Positions 8,948-17,376 of a stretch of DNA of 64,000 nucleotides are shown here, piece after piece. The notes beneath the pieces are model-generated. The model made no database searches, had not been told where the DNA came from, and was given only the letters and a program-made list of their open reading frames with translations. The stretch covers positions 98,405 through 162,404 of the forward strand of contig RXKB01000008.1 in NCBI GenBank assembly GCA_003963225.1, read 5' to 3'. The stretch comes from Candidatus Babelota bacterium. GTDB taxonomy: Bacteria; Babelota; Babeliae; Babelales; Vermiphilaceae. Position 1 is the stretch's first letter; every line of letters begins with the position of its first letter. Both the position numbers and the translations under genes were made by a program.

Positions 8948-9694
8948 ATGTTTTATATACATTATTTTATTTTTGCCTTTTCTATATCGAATCTTTATAC
9001 TCAAGACAAGCAAGAGCCTGTCATCCCTCTTCTTACCCAATATAATGCGTTTTTTATTGACACTACCAATAGCGTAGACCCAGCATTTATTACCTACATC
9101 AATCAAGAAGCCAAAAAATTTGAAACTATTGGCTTTCAATTAGCTGGATTTATTACCAATACAACAAATAGAAATACGGTAGAAGTTGCAACTGAGTTTG
9201 GTAATAAAAATGGCATTGGTTATAAAGATAAAAATAATGGTATTGCATTAGCTATTTTTCTTAACAAACCAAATGCATTTGGCCAAACACCGACCATTGG
9301 TGTTGCAATAGGCAAAGGACTTGAAAGTCTTTTGAATGATGCTAAAATAGGGCGTTTCCTTGATGAAACATTTGTAAAAAGTCGTAAAGAAGGAAAATGG
9401 CAAGAAGGTCTTATTGCGTTTATACAAAAAACACACCGCTATTTAGAAAATCCTAATGCCAAAGAATTTGCGCATAAACGAGACAAAAAAGAGTTGCCAG
9501 GAAATATTAAAGGCTTATTTATAATACTTTTGATTATAATTTTCCTTTTATGGATTATTAAAAAACAAGGGCCTCGCAAAAAAGGTCCCAATCGCACGTT
9601 TTATCTGAACACATTTTATAGATCTGGCAGTGGGTTTGGTGGCGGTAGCCATGGCGGTGGGGGTGGCTTTGGCGGTGGTGGAGCAGGCAGATAA
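8948..9694 (+). CDS. TPM-domain (YgcG/Psb32-type) membrane protein with Gly-rich tail
   Basis: About 249 residues from the ATG at 8948. Earlier in-frame ATGs at 8879 and 8924 lie at or before the predicted transcription start, and a signal-peptide-like FYIHYFIFAFSISNLYT follows 8948. The extracytoplasmic TPM domain spans roughly residues 25-165: PAFITYINQEAKKFETIGF, then NGIALAIFLNK, IGVAIGKGLESLL and KEGKWQEGLIAFI. One membrane helix (GLFIILLIIIFLLWII) follows, then a basic segment and a glycine/histidine-rich tail, typical of the YgcG type. TPM proteins often neighbour LemA proteins, as here, and are implicated in envelope processes of uncertain mechanism. Confidence 0.85.
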   Translation: MFYIHYFIFAFSISNLYTQDKQEPVIPLLTQYNAFFIDTTNSVDPAFITYINQEAKKFETIGFQLAGFITNTTNRNTVEVATEFGNKNGIGYKDKNNGIALAIFLNKPNAFGQTPTIGVAIGKGLESLLNDAKIGRFLDETFVKSRKEGKWQEGLIAFIQKTHRYLENPNAKEFAHKRDKKELPGNIKGLFIILLIIIFLLWIIKKQGPRKKGPNRTFYLNTFYRSGSGFGGGSHGGGGGFGGGGAGR

Positions 9695-9740
9695 TTAGTA
9701 ATGTCATAAATCAAAACTATATTAAGTAGGAATATATAAA

Positions 9741-10286
9741 ATGAATAAAACAATAATGTTTTTAAGTATTTTTTTGGGTTTTATTGGGTATGGAGTCATG
9801 GGTATATACACTCTTTCAACAGCATTAGAAAACATCCAGGGTGCAAAAGGAACAATTTGGACGCAAATGCAGGCAGGCTTTGACAAATTAGATACTATTG
9901 AATCACAACTTATTGGTGCATATAAAGATAGAAAAGATATTATACAAACTATTACAACAGCACGCACGGGATACAGCGCTGCAAAAGAAATTGGCAATCT
10001 TGACCAAGCAGCACGTGCAGCAACAGCTACTGCCAACAGTTTAAAAATATTAATTGAAAACTACCCTGCAACAGATATTTCAACCTTACAGACGAGCGTT
10101 TTAGATGAAACTGCAGGTATTTTTAATCGCATTGCATATGCACGCCAACAACTAATTAATGAACAAGTTAGTTACAATAAAAACCGGATCTTTTTCTTTA
10201 TTGTTGCTCCGTGGTTTGAACGCGAAGGCGTGATAGGAGAAAAAGAAAATCCAATGAAAGCGTCTGTTAAAAGTAAATTCGCTTAA
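9741..10286 (+). CDS. lemA: LemA family protein
   Basis: About 181 residues with one N-terminal membrane anchor (MFLSIFLGFIGYGVMGIY), followed by a long helical domain typical of LemA: QMQAGFDKLDTIESQL, YKDRKDIIQTI and ARQQLINEQVSYNKNRIFFF. LemA proteins are bacterial envelope proteins of uncertain biochemical role, commonly encoded next to TPM-domain proteins. It lies 46 bases after the TPM gene and 24 bases before the next gene, so the three are probably one operon. TAGGA precedes the ATG. The N-terminal signature is somewhat divergent, but order and length agree. Confidence 0.85.
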   Translation: MNKTIMFLSIFLGFIGYGVMGIYTLSTALENIQGAKGTIWTQMQAGFDKLDTIESQLIGAYKDRKDIIQTITTARTGYSAAKEIGNLDQAARAATATANSLKILIENYPATDISTLQTSVLDETAGIFNRIAYARQQLINEQVSYNKNRIFFFIVAPWFEREGVIGEKENPMKASVKSKFA

Positions 10287-10310
10287 AGATGTATCAAAAA
10301 AGGATGAATA

Positions 10311-11432
10311 ATGATTGTTTATTTATTATTAACAATGATCTATTGTATAGAAGCAATGGAAATACAAGAAGATTTTACAGTAAATCCTGAAAAAGTAACT
10401 GTGCTTTATAACTATCCTACAGCACAAAATAAATATCGCACAGAAGATTTATTTTATACATATCTTAAAGCTTGCCCCGCTTACATATGGCCTGTTATAT
10501 ATTTTTGTCAATCTAATCGGTCAGATAAGAATAACAATCCATACTTAAGCTTGCTTCCTTTAGATGTACAACTTAAAATATTACAGATGCATTATCAAGC
10601 AAATAATGTTTTTATATGGCACGGCCATTTGTCTAAAGAAATGGCACAAAAAATTGCCACTCCAATATTTGATTTTCCCCAATTTACAATAGAAAAAAAC
10701 TTAAATCCAGATTCACTTGAGTATAAAGTGTATTTTAAGCAACCAAACGTATCTTTTACAAATGATCTCCATGTTAAGGCAAAAACTGTACTAAGTACAT
10801 TAATATCACATAATGCAATTCATCCCAATACCTCCTACTGGGAACATTTTATTGAACATCAAAATGTACCAAATAAAAATCCCCAAACTATGCTTTTAAC
10901 ATTAAAATCAAATATAAAAGCAGTAACATTCTCTTTTAAATATGCTTCTCTCATACCACAACAACCATTTTGCCACGATCTAACCTACACTAAAAGTTTG
11001 ACTATTAATAATAAAGAAATTATTTTTGATGATTATGTTCTTTCTTGTTATTGTATAAACAGTAAGTTATTAATTGCAGAGTTTATAGACAAAGAAGCCC
11101 TAGAAAATCTTGGTAAAAGAAAACCCCCTGAAAATCATCGCATTGAAATTTTTACCTATGCAGATTCTGGAGCAATCGAAAAAATACACACCATTGATTT
11201 GCCATTATTACCATTTGCACCAACAAAACTATTTTTGACACTAGACGAATGTAACTATATTGATATTCAACCTTTTTTTTGCAACAGAAGATTTGAGGTC
11301 ATTAGCGTTTATAAAGGATGTATTATAATCTACGATAAAAAGAGGGATGAGCACTCCTGTTTTACCAGGCCGAACAATAAGTATATAGAGTATCAAGAAA
11401 TAACCAATAATAAAAATGATCTGCTTTATTAA
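10311..11432 (+). CDS. Exported hypothetical protein with F-box-like N-terminal motif
   Basis: About 373 residues, with AAGGATGAATAATG as a good start context 24 bases after lemA. The N-terminus (IVYLLLTMIYCIEAME) is a short signal-peptide candidate. Around residues 77-95 the sequence LSLLPLDVQLKILQMHYQ resembles the first helices of an F-box (Leu-Pro, then Ile-Leu). This match is short and may be coincidental. The rest looks like a beta-rich globular protein with many aromatic residues and no recognised family. No terminator was seen before brnQ. Confidence 0.6.
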   Translation: MIVYLLLTMIYCIEAMEIQEDFTVNPEKVTVLYNYPTAQNKYRTEDLFYTYLKACPAYIWPVIYFCQSNRSDKNNNPYLSLLPLDVQLKILQMHYQANNVFIWHGHLSKEMAQKIATPIFDFPQFTIEKNLNPDSLEYKVYFKQPNVSFTNDLHVKAKTVLSTLISHNAIHPNTSYWEHFIEHQNVPNKNPQTMLLTLKSNIKAVTFSFKYASLIPQQPFCHDLTYTKSLTINNKEIIFDDYVLSCYCINSKLLIAEFIDKEALENLGKRKPPENHRIEIFTYADSGAIEKIHTIDLPLLPFAPTKLFLTLDECNYIDIQPFFCNRRFEVISVYKGCIIIYDKKRDEHSCFTRPNNKYIEYQEITNNKNDLLY

Positions 11433-11516
11433 TATATAAAAAGCGTATGCATTAAAAAACCATATGTTTATATATGCTTAGCAAACCACTTATAGCAATA
11501 GTAACCTTTTAAAAAG

Positions 11517-11546
11517 TTGCTTATTTTATTGCTTTATTTTTAAAAT
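11517..11546 (+). promoter_or_regulatory. Possible brnQ promoter
   Basis: TTGCTT (11517-11522), an 18-base spacer and TAAAAT (11541-11546) lie in the 130-base gap before the transporter gene. The region is very AT-rich, so chance matches are likely. Confidence 0.3.
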
Positions 11547-11650
11547 ATGTTACTATCCCGAAAGTGTTTATAATCGATTTAATCAGTAATGTTCTCTATT
11601 TGCGTAAACACAGTTATGGTTATACTATACATTTTTGGGAGCTATTTTTT

Positions 11651-12826
11651 ATGAGCAAACATTTATTGACTGCTGGTCTTGCTATTTTTTCCATGTTTTT
11701 TGGTGCTGGAAATCTTATTTATCCACTGATTACTGGTATGACAGCAGGCCAATATACATGGCTTGGCATGATTGGTTTTTTATTAACCGCAGCTCTTTTG
11801 CCCTTACTGGGCCTCACTGCAATGATTTTTTTTGATGGTGATTACGATAGTTTTTTTGGAAGGCTAGGATATATTCCTGGAAAAATAATTATTTTTATCT
11901 GCATGATGATTATAGGCCCAATCATTGCAATACCTCGCATTATTAGCCTTTCAGAAATAATGATTCAACCTTTTATCCCTTGGCTTGGTAGCCATAACTA
12001 CTTACAATCATTTATCTTTGCAGTAATTTTTTTAATAATTACTTTTTTGGCAACCTATCGTGAAAATAAAATTATCTCAGTTTTGGGCAACGTTATTTCT
12101 CCTATTTTACTTTGTTGTTTAGGGGTTATTGTAACCAAAGGCTTGTATGAAGGTATCCTGTATAATCAAATTATCCCTGCAACCACGAACAATAAGCTTG
12201 TCATTTTTAGGGAAAATTTTATTCGCGGATATGAAACGCTCGATTTATTAGGAGCAATATTTTTTGCATCAATTGTAATATCGTTACTTAAAATACAAGC
12301 AGAACGACCCGCTAATGCTTTAACTTTATCTAAAATGGGTTTGCAAGCTGGCTTAATAGGTATCTCTTTGTTATGCATAGTATATATTGGAATGAGCACT
12401 TTAAGCGTCTATCATGGACATGACTTAGAAATGCTTGATGCCGGTCAATTATTCAGAGAAATTTCACTACGCATTCTTGGAACTCATGGCACGTTAATAA
12501 TTGCATTAGCTGTTCTTTTGGCTTGCTTGTCAACAGCAATTGCATTAGCTGCAGTTGTGGCTGCCTATATTGAACATGAAATTATGTGCAATACCGTAAC
12601 CTACGTACAATCCCTCATAATGACACTGGTGGCATGCCTTCCTTTATCTGTTTTTGGATTAGAAAAAGTTTTGTCACTTACAGGCGGGCCTATTGTTTAT
12701 ATAGGATATCCTATTATTATTAGTCTAACTATATGCAATTTAGCCTATAAAACAGTGGGATTTTCTTATGTAAAAATACCTGTAACATTCACTGGTATAA
12801 TTGCTACCATTATGTATATATCATAA
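11651..12826 (+). CDS. brnQ: Branched-chain amino acid:cation symporter
   Basis: Polytopic inner-membrane transporter of the LIVCS family, importing leucine, isoleucine or valine with a cation. The ATG at 11651 was chosen because GGGAG lies upstream and the family signature begins right after it: GLAIFSMFFGAGNLIYPL, then GFLLTAALLPLLGL and IIGPIIAIPR. About 391 residues with roughly 12 hydrophobic segments, slightly short for the family. Import of branched-chain amino acids fits a host-dependent lifestyle. It ends in a strong terminator. Substrate specificity is inferred from the family only. Confidence 0.9.
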   Translation: MSKHLLTAGLAIFSMFFGAGNLIYPLITGMTAGQYTWLGMIGFLLTAALLPLLGLTAMIFFDGDYDSFFGRLGYIPGKIIIFICMMIIGPIIAIPRIISLSEIMIQPFIPWLGSHNYLQSFIFAVIFLIITFLATYRENKIISVLGNVISPILLCCLGVIVTKGLYEGILYNQIIPATTNNKLVIFRENFIRGYETLDLLGAIFFASIVISLLKIQAERPANALTLSKMGLQAGLIGISLLCIVYIGMSTLSVYHGHDLEMLDAGQLFREISLRILGTHGTLIIALAVLLACLSTAIALAAVVAAYIEHEIMCNTVTYVQSLIMTLVACLPLSVFGLEKVLSLTGGPIVYIGYPIIISLTICNLAYKTVGFSYVKIPVTFTGIIATIMYIS

Positions 12827-12838
12827 AAAAGTACTTAG

Positions 12839-12886
12839 ATCGCCATTTAATAATTCTAATATGAATTATTAAATGGCGATTTTTTA
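12839..12886 (+). terminator. Strong intrinsic terminator
   Basis: A perfect 18-bp stem (12839-12856 with 12863-12880) around a 6-base loop, followed by six T, ends the brnQ transcript. Confidence 0.92.
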
Positions 12887-12913
12887 ATTAATTATTATTA
12901 TGTATGAGATTTT

Positions 12914-12942
12914 TTGACAGAAAAGTTTATTGTATTTATGCT
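12914..12942 (+). promoter_or_regulatory. Near-consensus sigma70 promoter
   Basis: TTGACA (12914-12919), a 17-base spacer and TATGCT (12937-12942). Start of transcription near 12949 places the in-frame ATG at 12904 outside the message and points to 12967, preceded by AAAAGG, as the true start. Confidence 0.65.
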
Positions 12943-12966
12943 TTCTTAATGAAAAGGTTTTTTATT

Positions 12967-13596
12967 ATGTTTATACACGAAAGAAATAATATGAGCGTCA
13001 CTTTAAAAAAAATTTATATCACAGTAATTTTGGCATCTATTTTTGCCGTAGAAAGAAGTCTGGGGAATGAAAACACTATCAAATCAACTGTGAAATTTCC
13101 ATTGTTGAGCATGGTTCATCAATTGATAAGCCATGGAAATAACGCTAAAATTGGAGCCTCTTTTTTTTTAGTTCTTTATTTATGTAATCAATATTATAAT
13201 CACAAAACAAGACCTAAAGACGAGGACATCTCTGAAGAAGGATATAATAGGCGCTGGTTTGAAATCATACACGGCAACTATTCGACAATCAAAAAGATAC
13301 AGCTTTTAATTTCTTTTATAGATGACTTTTATATTTTTGGAAGAAGAGCCAAATCTGTAGAAATTACTACTAAAACTAAAAATTGCGATGGAGCTGAAGT
13401 AGTTACAAAAGAAAAAAAAGCCGTTATAAAAGGTACTGGTCCTATAGCATTTTTATATGACAAAGTATTTGATGGATTAGAAAACACATTAAAATCTATT
13501 GGTCAAATAGCAACTTTTGTTCTTATTGTTGATAGATTATTAAGTTCTGAAATCGACTTTTTACTTAAACCTACAAAGGCAGAATTTAGTATCTAA
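12967..13596 (+). CDS. Hypothetical exported or membrane protein
   Basis: About 209 residues from the ATG at 12967, supported by AAAAGG nine bases upstream and a promoter just before it. The N-terminal hydrophobic segment (IYITVILASIFAVERSLG) looks like a signal peptide or anchor. A second hydrophobic stretch (IGASFFLVLYLCNQYY) and a third near the C-terminus (IGQIATFVLIVDRLL) suggest membrane association. The middle is charged (TKTKNCDGAEVVTKEKKAV). No family is recognised. It is followed by an inverted repeat that may be its terminator or an operator of the next gene. Confidence 0.55.
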   Translation: MFIHERNNMSVTLKKIYITVILASIFAVERSLGNENTIKSTVKFPLLSMVHQLISHGNNAKIGASFFLVLYLCNQYYNHKTRPKDEDISEEGYNRRWFEIIHGNYSTIKKIQLLISFIDDFYIFGRRAKSVEITTKTKNCDGAEVVTKEKKAVIKGTGPIAFLYDKVFDGLENTLKSIGQIATFVLIVDRLLSSEIDFLLKPTKAEFSI

Positions 13597-13632
13597 CCAA
13601 ACCTAAGCATAATTTTTATATAATTAGACTTT

Positions 13633-13668
13633 ATAATGCGTTGACATCTTGGTATGTTGACGCATTAT
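13633..13668 (+). promoter_or_regulatory. Inverted repeat overlapping a promoter-like sequence
   Basis: ATAATGCGT (13633-13641) pairs with the reverse-complementary ACGCATTAT near 13660-13668. Two mismatches then four more pairs follow, around a 6-base centre. Within it TTGACA (13641-13646), 16 bases and CATTAT (13663-13668) look like -35 and -10 boxes. No long T run follows, so an operator is at least as likely as a terminator. Confidence 0.45.
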
Positions 13669-13686
13669 TATTTGAAAGAATATACC

Positions 13687-14292
13687 ATGACCAACCGCAT
13701 AATAATACACATTAACCGTAGCACACACGTATGCTCTTTGTTGCTACTGTTATTACCATTTTCATATACATTAGAAACACCAATATATAGCAACAAAATA
13801 ATTGAACAACAGTACTCACCAAAACTAATGCAAGCTTATGCCTTTTACATTGCTATTGTCATACAACATGCAAATGATTTTAAACAAATACATTCCTCTA
13901 GGCACAAAAACGATAAAGACCAACAGGCATTAATACATCAAATAGTTATCAACAATTATAATAATAAAGAAAAATTATTAGTTTATAAAGAAAATACAGC
14001 TTATCAAGAACTTCCATACCTCTATTGTAAAAAAAACTTGAGCGCAATCAAGAAAAAAATAAATAACATACTCAATTCTTTAAAAACAAAGCATATACTT
14101 GAACAATCAAGCATCAAACACTGCTTTGAACACCTATTAATACAAATCGATTTGCTAGAAAAAGCGATTATTAGCACGCCTGAATATTACCAAGAACAAG
14201 TTAAAATTGCTGTAAAAAAAGAATCTTTTTTTACACAAATAGTGCAATCTGGCCTAGGATTTATTGCTAAAAAAATTATACCGTTTTTTTAA
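13687..14292 (+). CDS. Hypothetical exported helical protein
   Basis: About 201 residues from the ATG at 13687. The earlier in-frame ATG at 13654 lies inside the inverted repeat and would precede transcription. The N-terminus carries a signal peptide (VCSLLLLLLPFSYTLE). The rest is rich in lysine, isoleucine and asparagine and predicted helical, ending in a hydrophobic stretch (SGLGFIAKKIIPFF). No family is recognised. It converges with pyrG, with a 4-base overlap of stop codons. Confidence 0.55.
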   Translation: MTNRIIIHINRSTHVCSLLLLLLPFSYTLETPIYSNKIIEQQYSPKLMQAYAFYIAIVIQHANDFKQIHSSRHKNDKDQQALIHQIVINNYNNKEKLLVYKENTAYQELPYLYCKKNLSAIKKKINNILNSLKTKHILEQSSIKHCFEHLLIQIDLLEKAIISTPEYYQEQVKIAVKKESFFTQIVQSGLGFIAKKIIPFF

Positions 14293-15965
14293 CTTTGCTT
14301 TTTTATTGCCTGTACAAATCCATAAAACAATGGATTAGAATCACCAAACCTACTGGTAAATTCTGGATGAGCTTGTGTGGCAACAAAAAATGGATGCTCT
14401 TTTAACTCTATGTTTTCAACTAATAATGTACCATTATTGTCAAAACTGTACCCAGAAACTACAAGCCCCTTATTTTTTAACTGCTTTACATATGCAGGAT
14501 TAACTTCATATCTATGGCGATGCCTTTCAATAATAATGGGCTTATTATCTTTAAACAAAACTCTATCAGCATTTGTATATAAAAAATATGTTAACGATTC
14601 TGGCTCAACATAGGCTGCATAATCACCCAAACGCATCGAAGCACCGTATCGTCCTTGTTCCATATCTATTTTTTGTGAATCAAGTAAAGTGACCACTGGA
14701 TAAGAAGTATGCTGATTTACCTCTGTCGTATGTGCTTGCGGCATACCACATTGATATCTTGCAAAAGCAACCACAGCCAATTGTAAACCGTAACATAATC
14801 CCAAAAAAGGAATGTTATGCTGACGCACATACTCAATTGCTGCAATTTTTCCCTCAACACCATTTGCGCCAAAACCGCCTGGTACAATAATGCCATCTAC
14901 ATCATCAAGCAAATGCCAAGATGGATTCTCAGATTCAAAATCTTGCGCATTTAGCCAAACAATATCAACAGCAACTTCACTTTCTGCAGCAGCATGAAGC
15001 AAAGCATGATGAATAGAAAGATAACTATCAGTTAAACTAAAATCTCCTGCGCCCAAATACTTACCAACAATACCAACTTTAACTGTGTTTTTTTTCTGTT
15101 TTAATATATCCACTCGCTTTTGCCACAAAGACCAATCTGGCTTTTTTTTAACAGGCAATCCGAATGCTTTTAAAAAAAGAGGTCCAACATGTTGATTTTC
15201 AAAAATAAGAGGTATTTCATATACTGATGTAACATTAGGAGACGCTATTAAATGATCTAATGGAACGTGAGCACATTCCTCTATTTTTTTTCTACGCAGC
15301 TCATCAATAGGAAATTCTGCACGACAAATAATAAAATCTGGAAAAATACCTTGCTCTGCAAGCATACGAATAGCTTGTTGTGTAGGCTTTGTTTTCATTT
15401 CATGAATATGTCCAGGCACGGGCAAATACGTAACCAATGTATATACGACAGATCCAACACCATAAGTCCGCTCTAACCATTTAAGCGCAAATAAAAAAGG
15501 GACATTCTCATAATCACCAACCGTACCACCAATTTCTATCAATGCAATGTCAAATCCTTGAGCGGCTTTGCCAATACGATCAACTATTGCTTGAATAATA
15601 TGAGGTATAAACTGAACGGTTTGTCCAAGATATTTGCCTTGGCGTTCATCATCAATAACAGTTTTATATACTTGCCCAGACGTTATATTATTGTGCTTAG
15701 GAATAGATATATTTAAAAATCGTTCGTAAGTGCCTAAATCTTGATCAATTTCACCACCATCATAAGTAACCCACACTTCACCATGTTCTGTAGGCCGCAA
15801 GGTTCCGGCATCATAATTTAAATATGGATCTATCTTAATAATGGTTACTTTGTAACCATATTCTTGTAATATTTTACCAATGGATGCTGTTGCAACGCCT
15901 TTACCAACACCTGAAATAACTCCACCCGCTACCATTAAAAACTTTGGTTGTTGTTGCGTGTTCAT
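14289..15965 (-). CDS. pyrG: CTP synthase
   Basis: Converts UTP to CTP with glutamine or ammonia and ATP. About 558 residues, two domains. The N-terminal synthetase has GGVISGVGKGVATASIG (P-loop) and DPYLNYDAGTLRPTEHGEV. The C-terminal class I glutamine amidotransferase has PGGFGANGVEGKI, the nucleophile in GLCYGLQ, and HPE in ATQAHPEFTSRF. The start at 15965 has GAGG six bases before it; 15971 is an alternative. Last gene of an rpmE-prfA-pyrG run on the minus strand. The YDAGTLRP wording in the UTP-site loop differs from the usual VDPGTMSP, but the catalytic residues are kept. Confidence 0.96.
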   Translation of the reverse strand: MNTQQQPKFLMVAGGVISGVGKGVATASIGKILQEYGYKVTIIKIDPYLNYDAGTLRPTEHGEVWVTYDGGEIDQDLGTYERFLNISIPKHNNITSGQVYKTVIDDERQGKYLGQTVQFIPHIIQAIVDRIGKAAQGFDIALIEIGGTVGDYENVPFLFALKWLERTYGVGSVVYTLVTYLPVPGHIHEMKTKPTQQAIRMLAEQGIFPDFIICRAEFPIDELRRKKIEECAHVPLDHLIASPNVTSVYEIPLIFENQHVGPLFLKAFGLPVKKKPDWSLWQKRVDILKQKKNTVKVGIVGKYLGAGDFSLTDSYLSIHHALLHAAAESEVAVDIVWLNAQDFESENPSWHLLDDVDGIIVPGGFGANGVEGKIAAIEYVRQHNIPFLGLCYGLQLAVVAFARYQCGMPQAHTTEVNQHTSYPVVTLLDSQKIDMEQGRYGASMRLGDYAAYVEPESLTYFLYTNADRVLFKDNKPIIIERHRHRYEVNPAYVKQLKNKGLVVSGYSFDNNGTLLVENIELKEHPFFVATQAHPEFTSRFGDSNPLFYGFVQAIKKQS

Positions 15966-15999
15966 ACTCATCCTCAATCCTGCACATTACATTTTTATT

Positions 16000-17070
16000 T
16001 TAAATATCAAGCACAGCGTATTTTTTACGACGTTCTAAATCTGCTTTTCTTAAAGCATCAATAATATCTTCCATATCACCTGCCATTACATAATCAAGTT
16101 TTTTAAGTGTCAAATCTATTTGATGATCAGTAATCCTGTTTTGAGGAAAATTATAAGTACGAATTTTTTCTGCTCGTTGACCACTGCCTACCATTTCTTT
16201 ACGTTGCATATCAATTTCTTGTGTATGCTTTTCTTTTTCGAAAGCTAAAATCCTTGATTGCAACATTTTTAAAGCTTTTGCTTTATTTTTATGCTGCGAA
16301 CGCTCATCTTGACAAGCAACGACCACTCCAGAAGGAATATGAGTAATGCGAACCGCAGAATCTGTAGTATTTACATGCTGGCCACCAGCACCACTTGCTC
16401 TATACACATCAATGCGTAAATCTGCCGGATTAATGGTCACATCAACTTCTTCTGCCTCTGGCAAAACAGCAACTGTCGCAGTTGAAGTATGCACACGCCC
16501 AGCTGTTTCTGTTTTTGGTACCCTTTGCACACGATGTACCCCGGCTTCAAATTTTAAATGGCCAAATACATTATTTCCTTCAATGTGAAGTACAGCTGCA
16601 CGAATACCACCCAAATCAGTGGGACTTTCATCAACCAGAGATACTTTCCAGCCTTTTTGTAAAGCATAGCTTGTATACATTTTTATAAGATCAGATGCAA
16701 AAAGTGCAGCTTCTTGCCCTCCAGCGCTAGCACGCACTTCTAAAAAAACAGACCTATTATCATGTTCATCAGCAGGGATCAACGATTCTTCTATTTGTTC
16801 TTGTTTTAAACATATACTTTTTTCAAGCGCATGCAGCTCTTCTAAAAAAAGCTCTTGCATCTGTACATCATCTATACTAGCTAAATCTTTTTTAACAGCA
16901 TCTAACGATGCATTAAGAGAATCTAATTCTTCTTTTAAAGCAAGAAGCTTGCTGATTTTAGCAAGCTTCTTTTGTAATCCAATACGCTCAGCACTTGATA
17001 TATTATGTTTAACAATCTGATTTTCCAACTCATTTTTTTTGGCTAAAAACAAGCTCCATTCAACGTGCAT
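16000..17070 (-). CDS. prfA: Peptide chain release factor 1
   Basis: Recognises UAA and UAG and triggers peptide release. The GGQ motif is in [18 protein letters not shown]. The stop-codon-reading PxT tripeptide appears as PKT in [16 protein letters not shown], matching RF1 rather than RF2. About 356 residues if begun at the ATG at 17070, which has GGGG six bases upstream; an ATG at 17082 is also possible. It lies 18 bases after rpmE and 34 before pyrG. An rpmE-prfA arrangement is common in bacteria. Its presence supports a genome using UAG as stop. Confidence 0.96.
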   Translation of the reverse strand: MHVEWSLFLAKKNELENQIVKHNISSAERIGLQKKLAKISKLLALKEELDSLNASLDAVKKDLASIDDVQMQELFLEELHALEKSICLKQEQIEESLIPADEHDNRSVFLEVRASAGGQEAALFASDLIKMYTSYALQKGWKVSLVDESPTDLGGIRAAVLHIEGNNVFGHLKFEAGVHRVQRVPKTETAGRVHTSTATVAVLPEAEEVDVTINPADLRIDVYRASGAGGQHVNTTDSAVRITHIPSGVVVACQDERSQHKNKAKALKMLQSRILAFEKEKHTQEIDMQRKEMVGSGQRAEKIRTYNFPQNRITDHQIDLTLKKLDYVMAGDMEDIIDALRKADLERRKKYAVLDI

Positions 17071-17088
17071 TTGATGCCCCATCAAAAA

Positions 17089-17301
17089 TTAACGATTGTT
17101 TTTACCCTTTTGATATTTCTTTTCAAATTTTTCAATACGACCCGCAGTATCAACAAATTTTTGTGCCCCAGTATAAAACGGATGGCAATTAGAACACAAA
17201 GTCACTTTAATTTCTTTACGTGTTGAACGTGTAACAAATTCATTGCCACAGGTGCAATGAACGTTTACTTCATACAGTTGCGGCTGAATATCTTTGTTCA
17301 T
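17089..17301 (-). CDS. rpmE: 50S ribosomal protein L31
   Basis: 70 residues, normal length. The zinc-binding type is indicated by CTCG near the N-terminus and [11 protein letters not shown], giving four cysteines. The [15 protein letters not shown] motif is standard. First gene of the rpmE-prfA-pyrG group. The zinc-containing form is usually replaced by a zinc-free paralogue under zinc limitation, but no such paralogue lies in the window. Confidence 0.97.
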   Translation of the reverse strand: MNKDIQPQLYEVNVHCTCGNEFVTRSTRKEIKVTLCSNCHPFYTGAQKFVDTAGRIEKFEKKYQKGKNNR

Positions 17302-17376
17302 GCTAAAACCTTTTACTTAAAAATCATTATATTGAAAGTGTATTTTTATATTATAAACGTAAAAATATCATTAATA

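Noticed and set aside
8849..9139. Minus-strand open frame opposite the start of the TPM-domain gene
   Set aside because: Shadow of a gene with clear domain evidence on the plus strand.
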